DNA of 14,192 nucleotides from positions 1 through 14,192 of the forward strand of contig VBFW01000029.1 of NCBI GenBank assembly GCA_005880525.1, written 5' to 3'. The translations under genes and the position numbers were made by a program. Source of the stretch: Chloroflexota bacterium (lineage in GTDB: Bacteria; Chloroflexota; Dormibacteria; Dormibacterales; Dormibacteraceae). Below the pieces are notes generated by a model. It was not told the origin of the DNA. It saw only the letters and a list, made by a program, of their open reading frames with translations, and searched no databases. Shown one piece after another: positions 7,102 to 14,038 of the stretch (positions within the stretch are counted from its first letter, which is position 1; the number at the start of each line of letters is the position of its first letter).

Positions 7102-7149
7102 CTTTGCTTGATGCACTCTGCTCCCACGCCGCCGGCGTTGGGGAATAAA

Positions 7150-7178
7150 TTGCAATATAGACTGATACGTAATATAAT
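7150..7178 (+). promoter_or_regulatory. Sigma70-type promoter for the sensor kinase gene
   Basis: TTGCAA at 7150-7155 and TATAAT at 7173-7178 are separated by exactly 17 bp. The -10 box is a perfect consensus match and the -35 box matches four of six positions (TTGACA). They sit in the only clearly AT-rich island of this GC-rich window (about 7142-7180). The expected transcript start is near 7185, about 23 bases before the GTG at 7208. A divergent promoter for tetR must share this region, but I could not define it. Confidence 0.7.
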
Positions 7179-7180
7179 AC

Positions 7181-7194
7181 ACTGCGGACTGCGG
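7181..7194. repeat. Tandem direct repeat ACTGCGG x2 at the transcript start
   Basis: ACTGCGG at 7181-7187 is followed at once by a second copy at 7188-7194. The pair lies just downstream of the -10 box, over the expected transcription start. Its position fits an operator that blocks initiation. The binding protein is unknown; TetR or the OmpR-type regulator encoded next door are candidates. Confidence 0.4.
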
Positions 7195-7207
7195 AGTGGG
7201 AGTCAAG

Positions 7208-8971
7208 GTGGGGAAACGAACGATCGGGCCTGAGCTGCATCCGGCGGCGATGGCCGCCCTGCACGACGTGGCGGTGGCCGCGGGCGGGGTGAGCGATCCC
7301 GATCGGCTGGCCAACCTGGTGGTGGAGCGCGCACGCCAGATCGCGGGCGGCGAGGGCGCCGTCCTGCGCTGGTACGAGCCGGCGACGAACTCGTTCCTGC
7401 TGCTTGCCACAGTAGGCACGGGTGAGGACATGGAGGCGCTGATCGCGGCCAACGCGCCGACGGCGATCAGCGGCGCGTTCAAGACCGGCCACCCGGTCGT
7501 CCTGAACGATTACAAGACCTCGGGCAAGACCACGCCTTGGGGGCGCTTGCACAACATCACGGCGCAGGTCGCCGTGCCGCTGCTCGTGGACGGACGTCCC
7601 GTGGGCACGCTAGCCGTGCTCAGCTACACCGACCACCGGTACGAGGCCCCGGACGCACTGTTCCTGTCGCTGCTGGCGGCGATCGTCACGCCGGCGCTGG
7701 AGAGCGCACGACTCGCGTCCGAGGTCAAGCGGCAGGCGCGCAGCGTTGCCCAGATCTACGAGGCATTGCCGGTGATGGTCGTCGTCTACGGACGCGACGG
7801 CAGGGCTATCCAGCACAACAGCGCGGCCGAGGCGGCCCTCGGCGGCGAGCTCCTCGATGGCGTTCGCGAGCGCGCGATACCTCTCGTGTGGGAGGACGGA
7901 ACCCCAATCCCCGCGGACGAGCGGCCTTTCGCGCGCGCGTTGAAGACCAAAGCCCCAGTGCGCGGAACCATCGTCGGCTACGGCGGCACCACTCGCCGCT
8001 GGGCGTTCATCGACGCGGTGCCGGTGTTGGACGAGAACGGCGAGGTCGAAGTCGTGGTTACGAGCTCCATAGACATCACACGCCTGAAGGCTGCCGAAGA
8101 AAAGCAGCGGGAGAGCGAGCAGCTTTTCAGCGGCGCCTTCGAGGCGTCCGGCGTCGCCATGGCCATGACCGACATGAACGGGGTGATCATCCGCATCAAT
8201 CCCGCCTACTCCGCTCTTCTCGGGTACACATCAAGCGAGGTTGTGGGCATGAGCTCGCAGGACCTGGTGGCGCCAGACGACCTGGAGGCCGCCATGCCAC
8301 GACTCATGAGGCTGGCGTCGGGGTCCGAAGGCCCATCCGTGACGGTGGCCCTGCGGGCTCGCCATCGTGATGGTCACGCGATCTGGACGCGCGTGACCGC
8401 CTCCTTGATTCAGCGTGAAGGCACGCAGCCGTACGTCCTCACGCACGTCGTCGATCTGACCGAAGAGCGCAAAGCCGAGGCGATCCTCCGCTCGGAGCAG
8501 CAGCGGCTCAGCGAGATAATCGAGGCCCAGCGCGATATCGCGGCGGCTGAGCACGACCTGGACGGCATGCTCAGCGCACTTGCCGAGCGTGTCGTGCGAT
8601 TGGTCGGCGACTGCGGCGTGGCCGTCATGCTGCCCGATGGGGACGAGCTGGTGCTGCGTGCCGTCGCGGGCGCCATCGATCTCGAGGTGGGCTTCCGACT
8701 GCCGATCGATGACAGCCTGGCGGGTGCTTGCTATCGCAGCGGCCGGACCCAGCGGTCGGCTGACCTGCAGAACGATCCGAGGGCTCACCACGGGACAGCG
8801 CGCCAGGGAAGGTTCGGGGCCGCGATCTCGACGCCGCTCACCAACAACGGCGAGGTGTTCGGTGTGGTGCAGCTGATGTCCAGGCAACCGAAGGCTTTCG
8901 ACGAGACGGATGCGCGGACGCGTGGACTTCAACCCGGCGGCGGAGCGCGCCTTCCTGCGCAAGCACGATGA
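7208..8971 (+). CDS. N-terminal part of a multi-domain GAF/PAS sensor kinase, frame broken near 8910
   Basis: This frame encodes the sensory front of a large soluble histidine kinase. Order, with residue numbers from the GTG at 7208: GAF (about 12-170, with TAQVAVPLLVDGRPVGTLAV), PAS (about 180-300, ending VVVTSSIDITRLKAAEE), PAS (about 305-425, INPAYSALLGYTSSEVVGM through VLTHVVDLTEERKAE), then a second GAF (about 435-575, DCGVAVMLPDGDELVL to GEVFGVVQLMSRQPKAFDETDA). After DETDA the frame turns into unrelated sequence and stops at 8971, while a PAS domain resumes in another frame. The GTG at 7208 was chosen because GGGAG lies five bases upstream; GTG at 7196 is in frame and also possible. 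No membrane segment is present, so it would sense cytoplasmic signals. If the break is real, this fragment has no kinase core. Confidence 0.85.
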   Translation: MGKRTIGPELHPAAMAALHDVAVAAGGVSDPDRLANLVVERARQIAGGEGAVLRWYEPATNSFLLLATVGTGEDMEALIAANAPTAISGAFKTGHPVVLNDYKTSGKTTPWGRLHNITAQVAVPLLVDGRPVGTLAVLSYTDHRYEAPDALFLSLLAAIVTPALESARLASEVKRQARSVAQIYEALPVMVVVYGRDGRAIQHNSAAEAALGGELLDGVRERAIPLVWEDGTPIPADERPFARALKTKAPVRGTIVGYGGTTRRWAFIDAVPVLDENGEVEVVVTSSIDITRLKAAEEKQRESEQLFSGAFEASGVAMAMTDMNGVIIRINPAYSALLGYTSSEVVGMSSQDLVAPDDLEAAMPRLMRLASGSEGPSVTVALRARHRDGHAIWTRVTASLIQREGTQPYVLTHVVDLTEERKAEAILRSEQQRLSEIIEAQRDIAAAEHDLDGMLSALAERVVRLVGDCGVAVMLPDGDELVLRAVAGAIDLEVGFRLPIDDSLAGACYRSGRTQRSADLQNDPRAHHGTARQGRFGAAISTPLTNNGEVFGVVQLMSRQPKAFDETDARTRGLQPGGGARLPAQAR

Positions 8972-10613
8972 GGTGATCGGCCGTTCGGCCATGATCCTGC
9001 TCGCGGCCAAGCATCTCGAGGCTTTCCATCGCTGGGCTCGCGCCGGCCGCGAGGCCAACAGCGCCGAGTACGCGGGCAAGATCTTCGAGGCGACCGGCAT
9101 GCGCTCCGACGGCACGGAGTTCCCGATCGAGATCGCCGTCACAGACCTGACGGAGGATGTTCGCTCGGTTGCGTGCTTCATACGCGACCTCACGATGCGC
9201 GACCGCCTCAAGGAGAGTCGCGAGCGGCTCGCGGCCGTCGTGTCCAGCGCGCACGTCATCCTCCTCGCAGCAGACACCAGGGGCAGGATCACCCTGGCCC
9301 AGGGCAGCGGCCTTTCCATCCTGGACGTCACACCGGACCAGATGGTCGGCCGGGACCTGGCCGAGGTCCTCGAGGGGCGGCCGGAGGCCGTCGAGTACCT
9401 CGCGCGAGCTCTCGCCGGTGAGGCAGTGACAGGACTGATCCATCTCTGCGATCCCGACAGGTACCTCGAAGGAGTCCTGAGCCCGATCGGCGATGCCGAG
9501 GGAGCACTCACCGGCGTGTCAGTGATCCTGGCCGACGTCACCGACCGCATGTTGCAGGCGGCGCGCCAGGCTTCGCTGCTGGCGGCCCTCAGCGATGTCG
9601 GCGAGGGGCTGGTCACGACGCAGGACGGGCGCTTTGTGAGCTCGAATGAGGCATATCGCGAGATGACGGGGTACACGGAGGCGGAGCTTCGGGCCCTGCC
9701 TTCTCTCTTCGATCTCGTGCCTGCGGCCGAGCGTGAAGAGATACAACGCGGGCTCACGGCCAGGTTCATGTCGGGCGAGCCCGTGATGCACGTCGACTCG
9801 GCCCTCGTCACGAAGGACGGACGCAGGCGCGACATCGAAGCGTCGATCATCCGCGTCACCGAGGATGGAGCAGCTCGCCTCGTCACGATCGTCCGCGACG
9901 TGACCGACCAGCGCCGCGCCCAGGAGGCACAGCGCGACAGCGAAGCCAAGTCACGCCTGATGGCGATGATGAATCACGAGGTGCGGACGCCTCTGAACTC
10001 CATCCTGGGATTCGCGCAGCTGCTCACCGATCCACGAATCGGCGAGCTGACCGAGAAGCAGCGCCGTTACGTCGCCAACATCAAGGCGGCGGGCGACCAC
10101 CTGCTGCAGCTCGCCAACGACTCGCTGGACATGGCCAAGCTCGACGCGGGCCGCGCCGGCATGGTTCTCAGCGTCGTTCCTGTGGACACCGTGGTGTCGC
10201 AGGCGGTCGAGCAGGTGCGGCCGATGGCGAACGCCCAGGGCCTGACATTGGACGCCGAGCTTTCGCCCGGCCTGGACGTGCACGCCGACGCGCGGCACCT
10301 CACCCAGGTGCTTCTAAACCTGCTGTCCAACGCGATCCGTCACACGCATGCCGGCTCCGTCACCGTGTCCGCGCGCCGCGACGGTGACTCGGTTGCGATC
10401 TCGGTCTCCGACACCGGCGACGGCATATCGCAGGAGGACCTCGCGCGTATCTTCGAGGAGTTCTGTCAGGGCGGCAATCACGCGCCCGGCGGGATCGGTC
10501 TCGGCCTTTCCATCAGCAAGCGGCTGGTGCACCTGATGGGCGGGTCGATCGGGGTCGAGAGCGAGCTCGGCAAAGGCAGCACGTTCACCGTGCGCCTCGC
10601 CGCGGCAACGTAG
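8910..10613 (+). CDS. C-terminal part of the sensor histidine kinase: PAS repeats, HisKA, HATPase
   Basis: This frame continues the kinase begun at 7208. It opens in the middle of a PAS domain (RVDFNPAAERAFL to FIRDLTMRDRL), so its ATG is not likely to be the original start. Two further PAS-like units follow (about residues 103-215 and 220-340). Then comes HisKA with phospho-acceptor H356 in MMNHEVRTPLNSILGFAQLL, and the HATPase domain with N474 in the N box (LLNLLSNAIRH), DTGDG at 501-505, GIGLGLSI at 528-535, and GKGSTFTVRL at the end. All catalytic residues are intact. The partner could be the OmpR-type regulator (divergent neighbour) or the HD-GYP regulator; no receiver is fused. It overlaps the preceding frame by 62 bp. 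Between the two frames the end of a GAF domain and the first part of this PAS are missing, so the split is not a simple frameshift. Confidence 0.88.
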   Translation: MRGRVDFNPAAERAFLRKHDEVIGRSAMILLAAKHLEAFHRWARAGREANSAEYAGKIFEATGMRSDGTEFPIEIAVTDLTEDVRSVACFIRDLTMRDRLKESRERLAAVVSSAHVILLAADTRGRITLAQGSGLSILDVTPDQMVGRDLAEVLEGRPEAVEYLARALAGEAVTGLIHLCDPDRYLEGVLSPIGDAEGALTGVSVILADVTDRMLQAARQASLLAALSDVGEGLVTTQDGRFVSSNEAYREMTGYTEAELRALPSLFDLVPAAEREEIQRGLTARFMSGEPVMHVDSALVTKDGRRRDIEASIIRVTEDGAARLVTIVRDVTDQRRAQEAQRDSEAKSRLMAMMNHEVRTPLNSILGFAQLLTDPRIGELTEKQRRYVANIKAAGDHLLQLANDSLDMAKLDAGRAGMVLSVVPVDTVVSQAVEQVRPMANAQGLTLDAELSPGLDVHADARHLTQVLLNLLSNAIRHTHAGSVTVSARRDGDSVAISVSDTGDGISQEDLARIFEEFCQGGNHAPGGIGLGLSISKRLVHLMGGSIGVESELGKGSTFTVRLAAAT

Positions 10614-10623
10614 CGGATTCACC

Positions 10624-10642
10624 GGCGACGGTCGCGGTCGCC
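10624..10642 (+). terminator. GC hairpin after the kinase gene, possible terminator
   Basis: GGCGAC at 10624-10629 pairs with GTCGCC at 10637-10642 around a seven-base loop. It lies 10 bp after the kinase stop and 22 bp before the proline dehydrogenase start. Only a short TTT follows, at about 10650, so it is a weak intrinsic terminator at best. Confidence 0.35.
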
Positions 10643-10664
10643 CGTCGATTTACCATCACGCCAG

Positions 10665-11582
10665 ATGAGAGGCCTGCTGCTCTGGTGCGCCACCAACCCC
10701 TGGCTGGCCGCACACGTGCCGCAATGGGGCTTCGTCCGGCGCGCGGTGCGTCGTTTCATGCCAGGCGAAGAGTTCCAGGACGCGCTGAAGGTCGCCGTCG
10801 AGTGGAAGCCGCGCAAGATCGGCGCGCTGTTCACTCAGCTTGGCGAGAACATCACCGACCTGGCCGAGGCGGCCGCCGTCGTCCAGCACTTCGAGGTGGT
10901 GCTGACACGCGCGGCTGAAGCCCACGTCGATCCGGTCATCTCCGTGAAGCCGACCCACGTCGGACTCGACATCGACGGCGCGGCCGCGCTGGCCAACCTG
11001 CAGCGGCTTGCCGGCGCGGCCGAGAAGGCCGGTGGCTGGCTCTGGATCGACATGGAGGGCAGCGCGTACACCGACGCGACGCTCGACCTCTACACAGAGG
11101 TGCGCAAAAAGCACCAGCACGTCGGTCTCGCCATGCAGGCGTATCTCTACCGGACCGCGAGCGACGTCGCGAGGCTGCTCGAGCTGAAGCCTGCCATCCG
11201 TCTGGTGAAGGGCGCCTACGCGGAGCCGGCCGACCGGGCGTTTCCGGCCAAGCGGGATGTGGATGCCAACTACCTCGCGCTGTGCGCATTCATGCTGCCC
11301 GAGCTGAAGCGGGACCGGTTGCGCCTCGTGCTCGGCACTCACGACGTGCCGCTCATCCGGCGCATCACGAGCTTCGGAGACGCGCTCGGGATAGAGCGCG
11401 AGAAGATCGAGGTCAACATGCTGTACGGCATCCAGGCGGAGGCGCTCGTGAAGCTCGCGAAGGAAGGCCACACCGCCAGGCAGCTCATCGCCTATGGGCC
11501 GGCCTGGTACGGCTGGTACATCAGGCGCCTGGCCGAACGCCCCGCGAACGTGCTGTTCGTGGCCCGCCAGATGGTGGGCTGA
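10665..11582 (+). CDS. Proline dehydrogenase (single-domain PRODH)
   Basis: The enzyme oxidises L-proline to 1-pyrroline-5-carboxylate with FAD, the first step of proline breakdown, and passes electrons to the respiratory chain. At 305 residues it has the length of monofunctional bacterial PRODH. It is a FAD-binding TIM barrel: VISVKPTHVGLD (strand with Lys), GGWLWIDMEGSAYTDATLDLY, GLAMQAYLYRT, IRLVKGAYAEP, LVLGTHD, EVNMLYGIQ. The substrate-binding helix WYIRRLAERPANVLF contains the paired Arg residues that hold the proline carboxylate. The ATG is preceded by no clear ribosome binding site. It follows the kinase by about 50 bp and is followed by 100 bp before the redox operon. The P5C dehydrogenase partner is not in this window. 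No membrane segment is seen; the family associates peripherally with the membrane. Confidence 0.95.
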   Translation: MRGLLLWCATNPWLAAHVPQWGFVRRAVRRFMPGEEFQDALKVAVEWKPRKIGALFTQLGENITDLAEAAAVVQHFEVVLTRAAEAHVDPVISVKPTHVGLDIDGAAALANLQRLAGAAEKAGGWLWIDMEGSAYTDATLDLYTEVRKKHQHVGLAMQAYLYRTASDVARLLELKPAIRLVKGAYAEPADRAFPAKRDVDANYLALCAFMLPELKRDRLRLVLGTHDVPLIRRITSFGDALGIEREKIEVNMLYGIQAEALVKLAKEGHTARQLIAYGPAWYGWYIRRLAERPANVLFVARQMVG

Positions 11583-11682
11583 TCAGAGAAGAGCGTCTCT
11601 CTCCTTATATGTGTGGCGCTCTCCCAGCAACCTCACAGCCAGATCCCAGATCGGGTTGAGCCCATGGGGGCATCCTGCCCTC

Positions 11683-12003
11683 ATGAGATCCCCCGACACG
11701 ATCCAGCAGAAGGTGCGCGCCCGCGAAGCGGCAGGACGACTGCTTGCGCGTCTGACAACTGGCACTGCCCTCGGCGCTGTCGCCGGCGTCGCGGTGTTCG
11801 GCTGGGTCAGCGCCCAGACGATTCCTGGCGGTTCTTCGGTCGCTGCATCCAGCGCCGCCGCGTCCTCGACAGATGCGACGTCGAGCTCGACATCATCGTC
11901 GACCAGCAGCGCTTCGAGCTCCGGCCTCTCCACCTCGTCGGGGTCCGTCAGCTCGTCTTCCGGATCGACAGCCCCCGTCGCCGTCACCGGCGGTTCGCGC
12001 TAG
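11683..12003 (+). CDS. Membrane-anchored Ser-rich small protein
   Basis: The 106-residue product has a basic N-terminus (K10, R12, R14, R19, R23), one hydrophobic segment (about 25-46, TALGAVAGVAVFGWVSA), then a low-complexity tail of about 55 residues made mostly of Ser with Thr, Ala and Gly, ending PVAVTGGSR. By charge it should be anchored in the membrane with the tail outside; signal-peptide cleavage after VSA is an alternative. It has no recognisable catalytic domain. It is the first gene of the redox cluster. Its TAG stop is in the same frame as the ferric-reductase-like gene that begins two codons later. The tail could be glycosylated, could be a linker to the cell surface, or could offer Thr/Ser for flavinylation by ApbE, although no good match to the known ApbE target motif is present. 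The ATG start follows a 100-bp gap in which I see no firm promoter. Confidence 0.75.
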   Translation: MRSPDTIQQKVRAREAAGRLLARLTTGTALGAVAGVAVFGWVSAQTIPGGSSVAASSAAASSTDATSSSTSSSTSSASSSGLSTSSGSVSSSSGSTAPVAVTGGSR

Positions 12004-12009
12004 CGCTCC

Positions 12010-12597
12010 TTGACCGACCAGGTGCTGTGGTACACGACCCGCGGCGCGGGCGCGGTGAGCCTCGTCCTGCTGACGGCCGTCGTCGCGCTCGGCATCCTTT
12101 CGAGCCTGCGGTTCGAGGCGAAAGGGTGGCCGCGATTCCTGACGGCCGGACTGCACCGCAACCTCGCCCTCGTCACGCTCGTCTTCCTCGGATTGCACAT
12201 CGTGACCGCTGTGGTGGACCCGTACACGAACCTGGGCTGGGCGTCGGCGATCGTCCCTTTCTCGTCTTACTACCGAACCTTCTGGCTCGGCCTCGGCACG
12301 ATCGCCGCCGAGCTCGTGGCTGCGATTGGCATCACGAGCCTGGCTCGCAGGTTCATCGGCCCGCGCGCCTGGAAGGTCGTCCACGGGCTCGCCTATGCGG
12401 CATGGCCGATCGGGGTCGTCCACGGGCTGGGCACGGGCACCGACGCATGGTCAGCGTGGTTCTTCGCGCTGACCTGCGCTTGCATCGCGTCGGTCGGCTT
12501 CGCGGTCGTGTATCGCGTGCTGAGCATCTCGCCCGACCGCCTGACGGACCCGCGGGCTGCATTTCGGGCGGCGGTCGATCGGAGGCCAAAGCCGTGA
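12010..12597 (+). CDS. Ferric-reductase-like transmembrane heme b protein
   Basis: The 195-residue protein is the six-helix heme-b domain of the ferric reductase-like / YedZ (MsrQ)-type family, without the FAD/NAD domains of full ferric reductases. Two His pairs, H49/H63 (LHRNLALVTLVFLGLH) and H125/H138 (HGLAYAAWPIGVVH), lie 14 and 13 residues apart on two helices, as expected for two stacked b hemes. Hydrophobic segments are visible at about 13-31, 52-70, 92-110, 122-138 and 148-172. The start is TTG at 12010, with no good ribosome binding site; GTG at 12022 is an alternative. It lies 6 bp after the Ser-rich gene, in frame with it. Its stop overlaps the next start (GTGA). It should carry electrons across the membrane from the NuoF-like protein or ferredoxin encoded next. 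Confidence 0.88.
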   Translation: MTDQVLWYTTRGAGAVSLVLLTAVVALGILSSLRFEAKGWPRFLTAGLHRNLALVTLVFLGLHIVTAVVDPYTNLGWASAIVPFSSYYRTFWLGLGTIAAELVAAIGITSLARRFIGPRAWKVVHGLAYAAWPIGVVHGLGTGTDAWSAWFFALTCACIASVGFAVVYRVLSISPDRLTDPRAAFRAAVDRRPKP

Positions 12598-13799
12598 TCA
12601 GGCAGCGGTTGCTGGCAGGTCCCGACCTGTCGCGAGGTCCCGAGGGTCTGGCCTGGCATGTGCAGCGACTCGGCCCTCCGCCTGTGATTGGGCCTGCGTT
12701 GATCGACGTCGTCGAAAGCAGCGGCCTCACCGGCCGCGGCGGTGCCGCCTTCCCCGTGGGCACCAAGTGGCGGTCCATCGCGAGGCGGCATGCAGGGCAG
12801 CCCGTGGTGGTCGTGAATGGGGCAGAGGGTGAGCCGCAGAGCCTGAAAGACCGGGTCCTGATGACGGCGAGGCCACACCTCGTCCTCGATGGCGCGCTGC
12901 TCGCGGCGCGAGCCCTGCGGGCATCCCGGATCGCCGTTGTGATCGGCGAAAGCCATCGCGACGCGCTCGCGTCGATGTCCGCCGCTCTGGCCGAACGGCC
13001 GGAACCTGAGCTGCGGCAGGCCCGAATCGTGATCGCGCCGCCGCGCTACGTCGCGGGCGAGTCCAGCGCCACGGTGCGTCTTGTTGGCTCTGGCATAGCG
13101 CGCCCGACGACCAGGCCGCCCTCCATGCACGAAGCCGGCGTGGATGGCCGGCCCACATTGGTCCAGAACGTCGAGAGCCTCGCCCACGTGGCCCTGATCG
13201 CGCGCTTCGGCGCCGGCTGGTTCGGCGCGGGCACGGTGCTCATCACGGTCGTGGGAGCAGCCTCCGCCCCAGGAGTGCTCGAGGTCGAGCCAGGCACATC
13301 GGTGCGCGAGGTTTTCGCAGCGGCCGGCGGCGGCTCTCGCGCGACGCGCGCGATCCTGCTCGGAGGCTACTTTGGCGCATGGGTCGGCGCCGGCAAGGCC
13401 TGGGACCTGCCAATTGATCCTGTCGCGCTGCGCGACCGCGGGCTCACGCTCGGCTGCGGCGTCGTCGGCTTCCTCCACGACGCGGGCTGCGGTGTGTGCG
13501 AGACCGCGCGGATCATGCGTTACCTGGCCTCGGAGAGCTCGGCTCAATGCGGACCGTGCTTCTTCGGCTTGCGCGCGCTGGCTGACGCGACCGCGCGAAT
13601 CGGGGAGCGCGGATCGAACCCCGAGGACCTGGCACGCCTGCATCGTTGGTCACAGGAGGTCGCTGGACGCGGGGCGTGCCGGCATCCTGACGGCGCTGTG
13701 ATATTCCTGCGCTCAGCGCTCGCCGTGTTTGCCGAGGAGTTCGCGAACCATCCTCCGCACTGGCGCGCCGAGTCGTCACAGCCGAGGCGCATCGCGTGA
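12594..13799 (+). CDS. NuoF-like NADH dehydrogenase flavoprotein (FMN, SLBB, Fe-S binding)
   Basis: The 401-residue protein resembles the 51-kDa (NuoF) subunit of complex I and related diaphorases. The FMN/NADH fold shows GLTGRGGAAFPVGTKW (residues 45-60) and VVVNGAEGEPQSLKDRVL (72-89). An SLBB region spans about 215-265. The C-terminal Fe-S region has SSAQCGPC (C319, C322) and GRGACRHPDG (C362). In classical NuoF four Cys bind the N3 4Fe-4S cluster; here the first is replaced by S316. The protein likely oxidises NAD(P)H or exchanges electrons with the ferredoxin. The GTG start at 12594 overlaps the preceding stop by 4 bp, and its stop overlaps the ferredoxin start in the same way, so translational coupling is expected. 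The frame is open far upstream, but that is a shadow of the ferric-reductase-like gene. Confidence 0.9.
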   Translation: MIRQRLLAGPDLSRGPEGLAWHVQRLGPPPVIGPALIDVVESSGLTGRGGAAFPVGTKWRSIARRHAGQPVVVVNGAEGEPQSLKDRVLMTARPHLVLDGALLAARALRASRIAVVIGESHRDALASMSAALAERPEPELRQARIVIAPPRYVAGESSATVRLVGSGIARPTTRPPSMHEAGVDGRPTLVQNVESLAHVALIARFGAGWFGAGTVLITVVGAASAPGVLEVEPGTSVREVFAAAGGGSRATRAILLGGYFGAWVGAGKAWDLPIDPVALRDRGLTLGCGVVGFLHDAGCGVCETARIMRYLASESSAQCGPCFFGLRALADATARIGERGSNPEDLARLHRWSQEVAGRGACRHPDGAVIFLRSALAVFAEEFANHPPHWRAESSQPRRIA

Positions 13800-14038
13800 G
13801 CGCGAAGGCCCATCTCACAATCGATCGCATCCGATGCGATGGACACGGCCTCTGCGCGGAGCTGCTCCCTGAGCTCGTGCGCCTCGACGACTGGGGCTAC
13901 CCGATCATCGCCCCAGGTCCGATCCCTGATCACCTCGTGGCGCACGCGCAGAATGCGATGACCGCATGTCCCGTGCTGGCGCTGGCGCTGAAGCGCGCGG
14001 AGAAGCCCGATGACGGCCGCAACCCCCGGCATCGCTGA
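13796..14038 (+). CDS. Ferredoxin of the CxxHxxC...CP type
   Basis: The 80-residue protein matches the small ferredoxins common in high-GC bacteria, often partners of P450s. The motif CDGHGLC (residues 14-20) is followed by C58-P59 in TACPVLAL. Only three Cys are present, with H17 at the position where a 4Fe-4S ferredoxin would have its second Cys. This points to a 3Fe-4S cluster or a cluster with one non-Cys ligand. The acidic middle (AELLPELVRLDDWG) is typical and helps partner docking. The GTG start overlaps the NuoF-like stop by 4 bp, and apbE begins 29 bp before its end. In this setting its partner is more likely the NuoF-like protein or the heme protein than a P450, and no P450 gene is present. 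Confidence 0.9.
   Translation: MSAKAHLTIDRIRCDGHGLCAELLPELVRLDDWGYPIIAPGPIPDHLVAHAQNAMTACPVLALALKRAEKPDDGRNPRHR

Noticed and set aside
8900..8925. Programmed frameshift or natural two-protein kinase
   Set aside because: Residues of both the GAF and the PAS domain are missing, and the second frame opens in the middle of a PAS domain with an ATG that lies inside the GAF coding region.
8231..9949. A 572-codon minus-strand open frame opposite the kinase
   Set aside because: Ser/Arg-rich with no recognisable motif; the plus strand carries clear PAS and GAF domains over the same bases and explains it.
11585..11600. AGAGA/TCTCT inverted repeat after proline dehydrogenase as a terminator
   Set aside because: The stem has only five weak pairs with a six-base loop and no T tract; not distinguishable from chance.
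11827..11990. Repetitive TCG/AGC-rich DNA as a tandem repeat or CRISPR-like array
   Set aside because: It is irregular Ser-codon low complexity inside a coding frame; no fixed unit length or spacers.
11613..12593. An N-terminal extension of more than 300 residues on the NuoF-like protein
   Set aside because: The extension is Arg-rich and overlaps the Ser-rich and ferric-reductase-like genes. NuoF similarity begins soon after the GTG at 12594, which also gives a typical 4-bp coupling overlap.
12010..12597. Complete ferric reductase / NADPH-oxidase-type enzyme
   Set aside because: Only the heme-bearing membrane domain is present; no FAD or NADPH domain follows in the same frame.
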